A DNA stretch of 64,000 nt, from positions 310,001 to 374,000 of the forward strand of contig NC_026493.1 in the NCBI RefSeq assembly GCF_000328475.2, in the 5' to 3' direction. Position 1 is the first letter of the stretch. Every line of letters begins with the position of its first letter. This DNA is from Mycosarcoma maydis. Lineage: Eukaryota > Basidiomycota > Ustilaginomycetes > Ustilaginales. This document shows positions 53,819 to 61,555 of this stretch, piece by piece. The notes under the pieces were generated by a model, which searched no databases, was not told the DNA's origin, and saw nothing but the letters and a program-made list of their open reading frames with translations. A program made the translations under genes and the position numbers.

Positions 53819-56332
53819 ATGCGACTCACTGACCCTACAGGTTCACGCCGAGCTCGCTCGCTGCATGATTCGTACGACGCTCGTCCCTTGCTGCCCCGTC
53901 AAGCGTCTTCATCCGCCTCCTCTTCGACAAGATCATCATCTGCGTCTGCCTCCACATCTACAGCTCCCGACCCCGCCTTTACATCATCCACTACTCGCAC
54001 AGCACCAGACGCTTCCTTGTCACCCTCCGCCTCCGCCTCCGCCTCTGCTTCTTTTCCTTCTTCTTCCTCGTCGTCGTTCTCCTCCCCCTCCTCCTCCACT
54101 TTTTCTGCTTCCTCCTCTTCCGCCGCATACTCGCCATCAGCGTCGTCCTACTCACCAGCTGCATCCGGCTCGTTTGGCTCCAATGGCGGCGGCGGTATGA
54201 GCTCACCTGCCTCTGGTGACCTCAACAGCACCCGCATCGTACTAGGTCGAGGCTTTGCCAACGGCCAGCTCGCCTACAGTGTTCCCATCAACCTCGCTAA
54301 CCAGCACATCAATGCACAGCTCGATACGGGCAGTGGTGATCTCTGGTTTGCCAATCAGGACTGCGATACCGAATCGTGTCGAGGACACCAAGGTCTCACC
54401 GTCACCAAATTCAACGACCACTCAGACTCGGTCGTCGACCAGGATACCCCCTTCAACATCAGCTACCTTCTCGGCTCCGCCTCTGGCCAGGTCAAGACTT
54501 CCTCGATGCTCTTTGGCGATCCCGTCACTTCGCGCATCATTGTCAACTCGCAGGGTTTTGGCTCGTGCAACCAGGTCTCGAACGAGGACATGGATTCAGG
54601 CAACTTTTCCGGCATCATCGGTCTCGGTCCCCCCGCCAACAGTCTCATTCAGGCTGACCTCAACGCTACGAGTAACACCGCCTCCCTCAACGTCAACGTC
54701 CGCCCGCCTCAAACCGGCGCCGTCCTTGCTGGCTTTTGGTATGGTGCGCGTCCCGGTCGCAGATTCGTTGGCATCGGTCTACAGCGCCTCGAGGAAGACG
54801 GTGGCAAGGGCGACAGCGTTTTGACCGTAGGCAACCATGATCCAGCTTACGCCGGCAGCGCCAATCCTACGCTGAACTACACCAATGCCGTTGGCGATGC
54901 AGACGGCGTCGTGCGTCATTGGCGTGTCACCCTCACCAGTATCACAGTCGAGATGCAACACGGCGTGACCGAACCCATCCCCATTGGCACCTCGAGTGTC
55001 ATTGCCGGCTCAAATCCGATTGCCGTCTTTGACTCGGGCGCCAGCGTCAATCTAGGCCCAGAAAGTACCCTCAATGCCATGTATGGTGCTTGGGGCATCG
55101 GTCCTGCCTCGGATGGTGGCTACTATGTGCCCTGCAACCTTCAACTCAACATCACCCTTGGACTCGGCGACATCTCGATTCCCATCCACCCGCTCGACGC
55201 CAGCCTTCCAACCGGATCAGGCAACGGGCCGTCTGGGGATGACTCGGTGTGTCTCGGCTCTTTCCAGGCGCTTCGTTCGCTCTCAGGCGCCTCGAACGGT
55301 GCCAACCTGAACGCCAGCTTCCTCCCCGCCGATTTTGTCCTCTCGCCTGCTTTCATGCGAAGCGCATACACCGTCTTCTCGTGCGACGGCGGACTCAACG
55401 CCAGCCAGGCGCAGGCCAACAACATGACGATCAACAGTCCATGCGACGCCGCCGTCGGCCTTCGTCCGCTCGTCAACATGACCGCCGCCACCCAGCAGTT
55501 CACCGCGGTGCGCATCAAAAAGCAAACGTTGGGTCAGTCGGGTTTGCACGGCGGCCATACCGGCTCGCGCTCAGGCGACAGCAAGGGCCTCTCAGAGGGG
55601 ATCAAGGTCGTCATTGGCTGTGTTTGCGCTATCGTTGTCATCGGTGTGCTGTTTGGCGTTGCTCTGTGGCGTCTGCGCCGTCGACGTCGTCGCATCGCCG
55701 CCGCCCGCGTCGCACTTCTCGCTGCGCAGGCCGAAAAGTCAGGAGGCGTTGGCACTGTCTCGTGCGGCACCAACGGCCACACCAAAAAGCACAGTAACCC
55801 TTACAGCGTGATGAAGATCGACGGCCTCACTGTGCCTTTGGAGCTGCTCGGCAAAGACGACGACAGCAGCAGTAACGTAGCCCTCTCGCCCGCTCAGCGT
55901 GCCAAGGCGCGCCAGCTGCATCACATGCACGGCGTCTTTGATGACGACCTGCACGACGACGAAGCCGGCCGTGGCGAGGATCCGCGTTGGGGAGAGGAAG
56001 CGCCCGTCAACCCGCAGAATCTGCACGCTGCCGGTTTGTTGAGCTGGGACGTGTCTTCGACTGGCTATGTCGATGCTCGCCAAGTCAAGAACGCCTACCT
56101 GGCCTCGCTCACTGCGGAAGAGCGCAAGGCGTTCCTGGAAGCATCCGCCAAACGAGAGCAGTCCGACTTGGCTCGCAGTGCACCCAGTCACGATGAGCAA
56201 AGCGTACAGAACTCGCCAACCCAGTACGACACACACTCTGAGTCCGGATACAGCGCGCAACACTACGAAAATCGCGACAGTGCGCGCGCCGCCTCGGATG
56301 CACCTCTGTTGCAACACGATGACCTGCGTTGA
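53819..56332 (+). CDS. pepsin-like (A1) aspartic protease with C-terminal membrane anchor
   Basis: An 837-residue protein from the ATG at 53819. Residues 25-130 are almost pure Ser/Ala/Thr/Pro. The A1 protease domain follows with both catalytic motifs: DTGSGDLW (Asp near 168) and VFDSGASVNLG (Asp near 404). A transmembrane helix (VVIGCVCAIVVIGVLFGVALW, about 597-617; quoted as two halves VVIGCVCAIVV and IGVLFGVALW) is followed by a run of Arg and a roughly 210-residue acidic tail. This resembles membrane-anchored, yapsin-like proteases, but with a long cytosolic tail in place of a GPI signal. The odd point is the lack of an N-terminal signal peptide (MRLTDPTGSRRARSLHD). A CTGACCCTACAG acceptor-like sequence lies at 53827-53838, so the true 5' end may differ. 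Substrate unknown. Confidence 0.85.
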   Translation: MRLTDPTGSRRARSLHDSYDARPLLPRQASSSASSSTRSSSASASTSTAPDPAFTSSTTRTAPDASLSPSASASASASFPSSSSSSFSSPSSSTFSASSSSAAYSPSASSYSPAASGSFGSNGGGGMSSPASGDLNSTRIVLGRGFANGQLAYSVPINLANQHINAQLDTGSGDLWFANQDCDTESCRGHQGLTVTKFNDHSDSVVDQDTPFNISYLLGSASGQVKTSSMLFGDPVTSRIIVNSQGFGSCNQVSNEDMDSGNFSGIIGLGPPANSLIQADLNATSNTASLNVNVRPPQTGAVLAGFWYGARPGRRFVGIGLQRLEEDGGKGDSVLTVGNHDPAYAGSANPTLNYTNAVGDADGVVRHWRVTLTSITVEMQHGVTEPIPIGTSSVIAGSNPIAVFDSGASVNLGPESTLNAMYGAWGIGPASDGGYYVPCNLQLNITLGLGDISIPIHPLDASLPTGSGNGPSGDDSVCLGSFQALRSLSGASNGANLNASFLPADFVLSPAFMRSAYTVFSCDGGLNASQAQANNMTINSPCDAAVGLRPLVNMTAATQQFTAVRIKKQTLGQSGLHGGHTGSRSGDSKGLSEGIKVVIGCVCAIVVIGVLFGVALWRLRRRRRRIAAARVALLAAQAEKSGGVGTVSCGTNGHTKKHSNPYSVMKIDGLTVPLELLGKDDDSSSNVALSPAQRAKARQLHHMHGVFDDDLHDDEAGRGEDPRWGEEAPVNPQNLHAAGLLSWDVSSTGYVDARQVKNAYLASLTAEERKAFLEASAKREQSDLARSAPSHDEQSVQNSPTQYDTHSESGYSAQHYENRDSARAASDAPLLQHDDLR

Positions 56333-56654
56333 TTCGCGCACGCTCAGCCATTCACAATTTGATTCCGCTAAGTTATCCCCACTTGCACGTTGGACGTTTC
56401 GCTTCAGTGCTCCGCTCTTGTCATGGACTATTCATCATTGTTTCGGCCTGTTGGTGGCTTTTTAGGGATTCCGTCGCGTTGCATGACGCACTCTTGCTTT
56501 TGTTTAAGTTATCTCTGCTTGTAGTTGTCGCTCACTGAAAATTACTCTCATTACTGTGTTGGATGAATGGAATACGCGAGTTTTTGTCCAACGATTGAGG
56601 GGCGGTTCAGAGACGCTGGATTGGGGTGGGTGCATAAGCGGGGGTATGTTGGGA
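56333..56654. other. convergent 3' spacer, protease / RING gene
   Basis: 322 bp between convergent stop codons, T-rich around 56495-56560. No gene or array seen. Confidence 0.5.
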
Positions 56655-59111
56655 CTAGGGAATGTAGAGTCTGCTGAAAGCCTGGACGGGGGTTCTGCAG
56701 GTGGGGCAGAGGTGGGATGGGTTTGGGGAGGGATGGGTGGGGGGGAAGGAAGCGAGATGTTCTCTGCAGTCCATGCAGAGGGAGAGGCAGCGACAGGGCC
56801 AGCAGATCACGGAGCGTTCTTGGGCGCAGCAGACGACGCAGAGACGGGGCGTGATGTCGGTGGTTGTCGGGGTGCGCGATCGACGGTGGTGGAGTGAATG
56901 TGCGAGGTGGATGTCCGCTTGTGAGATGGGATGCGACGAGAGCAGGTGCGAGTAGCGTGATCGCGTCAAAGGCGGTTGCCACTGCGCACGTGTAAGGTGT
57001 GCAAGCAGCAACTGGTTAAACGCCTCATTCCGAGCGCGCGTAAGCTCGCCACCGTTGCGGTCGATACCGTCGCCGGACGCCGCAAACGACTCGAGCTCTG
57101 CCAATAGTCCAGATACCTCATCGCGCTCCACCGAGTGCGCTGACACCGGTACTTCTACATCCGACTCCACTTGGTCAGCTTCCGAATCATCATCCTCGTA
57201 CCTGATCGTATCGTCATAGTCATTGTCCGATTCGTCACTCTCACTCTGCCACCTCTCATCGTGCACTCCACATCCCGCTCCAAATCGCTGCCAATCCAAT
57301 GCGCTATTCTGCGCATGTGCATGTCCAGCATCGGTCTCTTGCGCCACACACCTCGGTGACATCGCCGCCATAGACCTCGCTGAACTAGTCGCGCCTGTCG
57401 TCGCAGCCTGCGACCATGATGCTGTGCATTGCTGCATTTGCTCGTCTCGCTGCTGCTGAGCACGAGACCGATGTTGCTGCTCTTGTTGGATTCGCTGTCG
57501 CTCTGCAGCTTGTCTTTGCCTCCTGCGTGCCTCTCCATTCTGTCCATGCCAGACGAGTCTCACCAAGCGCAATGCTCGGTACACCCAGCTTGGCACGCTG
57601 GGGTCCGGCAGACCCACTGCACGCAACACCTTGCGCAGCCCGATCACTGCGATACTACGAGCTACGAGCAGTGTCACCGTGGCCAAGTGAAGCAGCGCTC
57701 GAATGCGTGCCAGTCCGGCATGTTCCAATGCAGAAGAGCCGCCGTGCACGCTTGGCTCGATGCGCACTTGTTTGACTTCGCGCGAGAGGCCGCCGCCAAC
57801 CGCACTGCCGGCGCTGCCGGAAGCAGACCAAGAGCTGGATCGGTCGAAAAGCGCAGCAGAGGTACGAGATGCGAGCGGATCAACCAGCTCGATACGTCCA
57901 TTGCGTCCCAGCTCGATGTACGGTGAATCCCAGGCAACCAGTGGCTCCACTTGGCGCTCCAACCCGGTCAGGCGTGTCGACTCCATACATGCGGTCCCCA
58001 GCTTGAACAAGGCCAATGACCAATCTTCATCGAGTGAAGGCAGGTTTGAGCGCGAGAACAAAAGACGATGTGTCTGAATCTCGCCTTCCAACAACAGCAT
58101 TGTAAGCGCATGAAGCGTCACGGTCAGCAAGATCACCAGTACGAGCGCTATCTCTGGCGTGCGACTGAGTGCTTCCAGGAAAGGATATCGACCCGACTTT
58201 GCAGCCAGTGCATAATGGAGGAGCGAAGCGATGCCAAACACGCTCGAAATCACGAGGCGTCGCGCGTACACCGGTCGCCCACACCGCGACAATGCTATTG
58301 TCAAGATTTGGAGCATCTGCAGCAAGATGCAGAGGTAAACGTGTTCGTTCGCGCGTGTTTCTGGCGAGAAGGAATGAAAGTGGAGCAGGAAAGCAAAGCC
58401 GACCAAGTTGAATGCGGGCGGCTCTTCACGCTCCGCATCGAGGTTGCGCACCATCGTATCGCTAATCACGGCGACACAGGTGGAAGTGAACGCTGCCCAC
58501 AGCGCTGATGCGTCTCTTGCTCGAAGTATGTCGTCTCTGCTAGTCGAGCCGAACCAGTCGGAAGCCCAGCCTGATATGCGCATGTTTCCAAGCCATGCAT
58601 CTCTCCATGTCGATGTTGTGCAGCTCCGCAGTACCGTGTTGACTGGATTCGATTCCGCCAGAAATGCGTCCGCCACGACGGTGGTCAAAATGAGAACCGA
58701 ACGAGCTAGCAGCACCAGACTCGGCAAGCGAAGTGCAATTCGTTGTACTTGCGAAAGTCGTGCTGTTGCACCACCGCGTGGCCGACAGATATGCTGAACC
58801 CGATTGTTGACGATCGCTACAATCGCTAGCGCAACCGCGTAGCGACTGGTGACAAAGCTCCAGGGACTCTCGGAGAACGTATCCCATACCTCGTGTTGTT
58901 CGAATGATTCGTCGGTTGGGGAGGCAGACGAGCTGGTGCTTCGAGCTGCTGCTCTTGTCTTGGCTGTATCATCCTGAAAGAGCTCATCAAGCGGCGGGAA
59001 AAGAAAATCGTACGTTGCTCGAACAGGTGCGCCTGCAGTCGAGGTGAGCCACTGCTTGCCATGTTGCAAGCCATCCGAGATTTGACCTGGCATGATTCCA
59101 AGGTCAAACAT
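56655..59111 (-). CDS. multi-pass membrane RING-type E3 ligase, Asi1/Asi3-like
   Basis: An 818-residue protein from the first ATG (59111). The frame is open further upstream but has no ATG. Five or so hydrophobic segments lie in the N-terminal half (for example YAVALAIVAIVNNR, LVLLARSVLILTTVVADAF, IALVLVILLTVTLHALTMLL). A long Gln/Arg- and Asp/Glu-rich region follows. A RING finger at the extreme C-terminus begins near residue 758 with LCVVCCAQERSVICWPCRC, continues LCMDCREHLA, and ends CPTCRTPVQAFSRLYIP. The C-terminal RING with terminal Tyr-Ile-Pro and multiple membrane spans matches the fungal Asi1/Asi3 type. In yeast these are inner-nuclear-membrane ubiquitin ligases that degrade mislocalised membrane proteins and Stp transcription factors. 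The RING is certain. The Asi-like role is inferred. Confidence 0.85.
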   Translation of the reverse strand: MFDLGIMPGQISDGLQHGKQWLTSTAGAPVRATYDFLFPPLDELFQDDTAKTRAAARSTSSSASPTDESFEQHEVWDTFSESPWSFVTSRYAVALAIVAIVNNRVQHICRPRGGATARLSQVQRIALRLPSLVLLARSVLILTTVVADAFLAESNPVNTVLRSCTTSTWRDAWLGNMRISGWASDWFGSTSRDDILRARDASALWAAFTSTCVAVISDTMVRNLDAEREEPPAFNLVGFAFLLHFHSFSPETRANEHVYLCILLQMLQILTIALSRCGRPVYARRLVISSVFGIASLLHYALAAKSGRYPFLEALSRTPEIALVLVILLTVTLHALTMLLLEGEIQTHRLLFSRSNLPSLDEDWSLALFKLGTACMESTRLTGLERQVEPLVAWDSPYIELGRNGRIELVDPLASRTSAALFDRSSSWSASGSAGSAVGGGLSREVKQVRIEPSVHGGSSALEHAGLARIRALLHLATVTLLVARSIAVIGLRKVLRAVGLPDPSVPSWVYRALRLVRLVWHGQNGEARRRQRQAAERQRIQQEQQHRSRAQQQRDEQMQQCTASWSQAATTGATSSARSMAAMSPRCVAQETDAGHAHAQNSALDWQRFGAGCGVHDERWQSESDESDNDYDDTIRYEDDDSEADQVESDVEVPVSAHSVERDEVSGLLAELESFAASGDGIDRNGGELTRARNEAFNQLLLAHLTRAQWQPPLTRSRYSHLLSSHPISQADIHLAHSLHHRRSRTPTTTDITPRLCVVCCAQERSVICWPCRCLSLCMDCREHLASFPPTHPSPNPSHLCPTCRTPVQAFSRLYIP

Positions 59112-61140
59112 CCAACCCCGAAAGAGCGAAAGAGCTCTTGTCGATTCAACGCACAACGAGCTCTGCCGGACACGCAAGCAAGACGTGGGTGCGTGGGGAC
59201 AGGATCGTGAATCACGAATCCGTCAGTGGTAACCTTGGCCATCCAACGCACACACTCTGCAAAGCCACCACCGATTCCCGAGCTTGTTTCGACGTGGAGG
59301 TCGGGACGTGCGACACGCCACAACGAAATCTGTCGTTTTGTGCTACGCTGAGGCCTAACATATGAGTGAAAACCACGAACTATGTTCCACGTGCCGCGTG
59401 CCCATCGTCAACATACGTGATTCGTGATTCACGATCGTGTGCTTTATGATGGTTGACTGATACAGTTGTGAGAAATCCCATCCTGATGCAGCCGAGCAAT
59501 GGTTTTTGACAGGCGCATAGAGCTGGTTTTAGCACCACATTTCCTCAATTTCGGTTTGACGTGCTCTTCGAGGAGCAAGCAAGCCTTTCGTCTGTGTCCG
59601 AGGATGTCCTAGCTAAGCAGGTTGATACGTACTGTATGGCACACCGCTTTGGCGCTCGTTAGAACAAAAAGAATTCTAGCAAGATACCACATTCAGGCTT
59701 CAGGGAAGTGGCGGCACAGCGTAGTGCTGTAGCATTTTGGCCTCTTAAATCGCTTTTGGGCGAGTAAGATGCATGGAGAGCATGTGATCTTGTTTGGTCC
59801 ACCGAGTTTCATCGACAGGTTGGTGGACCACCGCATGCGCATCAAACTGACTCGGCTTCTGAGCCAGTGCTGGTCTCGGCTGCATCGTCCATGATGCTCG
59901 AAAATGCTGCACAATGCTTTGTGGAACAAGCTAAAAAACAGTCAACCTATACAGGCTATCCTTCGGACATGTCGAATGCCTCAACCATCCAGTTCATAGG
60001 TGGTGTTAGGGCATCAACGGGGGGCTCACAGCTACGCTTTTCGTCGTGGAGGCTCGGAATGCGGCCTAGTGTCGAGCACTCGACAAGCAGGTTTGACTCG
60101 AAATCAGAGTCAGAGAGGTCCACTCCAAGACAATGACCCGGCTGACGTGACCAGTGCAGCTATTCTACTCGACGATATCAACGACAGACTCGCTGCTCTT
60201 CCCTGTGGTAGACCTCTTTCATGCACAGACCGCTAACACAAAGCGAGTCTGGCTCAGTAGCCCTGGACTCAGAAACGGTGACCTGAATAAGCCATTTCGG
60301 CACGTTGTCTATGGCTGATGAACTCGGGTTCGTTGAATCTAGTCGCACACGACGTGGTGACAAGTGTACCGGTACGAAAAGGTCACAGCGTAAGGTAGCA
60401 GGTGGTGATTCGTTCAACTGCGGCTATATGTGATGGCGATCGTGCAGGAGAGGCCAGCAACCAAGGCGTCTTGTCATCGTCCGCTCGTGCTGATGCATCA
60501 GCGTTGTCCGAGATAGCTGACGATGATCCGTCGCTCTTTTCTTACGTGGTCCGTGGTACGAAGCATTGGTACCTAGCTTGTAACTCATGTTACGCAGCGT
60601 CTCATGTTTGCGAGTTATGCAACCTCAGCCGCGCTTGTCTACAACGCCAAGCGTCCATGTTCAGTTATACCGCGTGCTACCATTCTATCGAGATCAGGTA
60701 CAGAGTACACATCGGTACTGCGAATACGTACAGTACATGCCACCGAGAGTACGGTGCTACCCGGCATTGTCGAGCCTTCATACGGCCGATGATGATGAGG
60801 TCCGGCTCCCTGCACTGTCTCAGGAAGGCTTCCATATAGCATCGGCCTTGTGAAGTCGATATTGTTCTTCCCAAAGTAGTTGATCCACATGATAGCATCA
60901 CCATCGAGATTATCGAGATTCACGAATCGTGAATGCACATGAAATCTCACTCCAACGACGTTTGGATACTCTTGCGTCGATCAAGGGCATCGTGTCTTTT
61001 GGAAGCCAGCTCTTAGATGAGACAGCATAGAAATCGTGAATTCAAGATTCGTGATTGCGATTTTTGTCTCTTAAGAAGAATCTCTCTGCTTCCAAAGTCT
61101 GGTATACTATATACGCACTATCCCTCGTTTAGGGAAAGTC
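59112..61140. other. intergenic region with a possible decayed coding stretch
   Basis: About 2 kb. It holds several TCGTGA words (a perfect TCGTGATTCACGA at 59422-59434). No intact gene is visible. From about 59860 to 60620 on the plus strand, protein-like segments appear in different frames separated by stops (see next entry). TATACTATATACG at 61102-61114 lies about 30 bp upstream of tRNA-Thr. Confidence 0.4.
59860..60620 (+). pseudogene. possible relic coding stretch (speculative)
   Basis: Segments with protein-like composition succeed one another in different plus-strand frames: SMMLENAAQCFVEQAKKQ (about 59890), DVTSAAILLDDINDRLAALP (about 60146), MADELGFVESSRTRRGDK (60311), and ARADASALSEIADDDPSLF (about 60485). 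Stops and frame changes lie between them. They could be exons of an unrecognised gene, a decayed gene, or chance. No family is recognised, and I could not find splice sites that join them. Confidence 0.2.
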
Positions 61141-61255
61141 GCCCTTGTAGCTCAGTGGTAGAGCGTCAGTCTTGTACTTAGGCACCAAAGCAGTGTCTTT
61201 GCCTGCTCCTTTGATAATAAACTGAAGGTCATTCGTTCAAACCGGGTCTGGGGCA
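61141..61255 (+). tRNA. tRNA-Thr (anticodon TGT) with a 43-nt intron
   Basis: The acceptor stem is GCCCTTG (61141-61147) with CTGGGGC (61248-61254). It has one T-T mismatch and one G-T pair. The discriminator is A61255. The D-arm is GCTC...GAGC, the anticodon stem is TCAGT/ACTGA, and the anticodon TGT is at 61173-61175. The intron occupies 61177-61219, one base 3' of the anticodon. The T-loop is TTCAAAC. A run of five T (61260-61264) follows as terminator. Confidence 0.9.
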
Positions 61256-61555
61256 TTTCTTTTTGCAGCGTTTTAAATCGTTTTTGGCCGTATAGTTTCT
61301 CTCGTACCTCACGATTGCAGAAAAAACATCAGGAATGTGAATCACGGAATGAGGCTTCAAGCGGTTTCTACAACAACTAATTTTTAAAAAAAAAAAGTAG
61401 AAAAACGAATTTCTCCACTTTGTTCGACTGGTTGGCATCTCGTAACCACCAACGAACGTCTTGAGAGCGCTTCCACTTGACGTTCGTGATTGCTTCTGTC
61501 CCATCACTCACCTGCATCCGCATCCGCATCCACAGTGGCTGCAGCCCGGGTCGCA

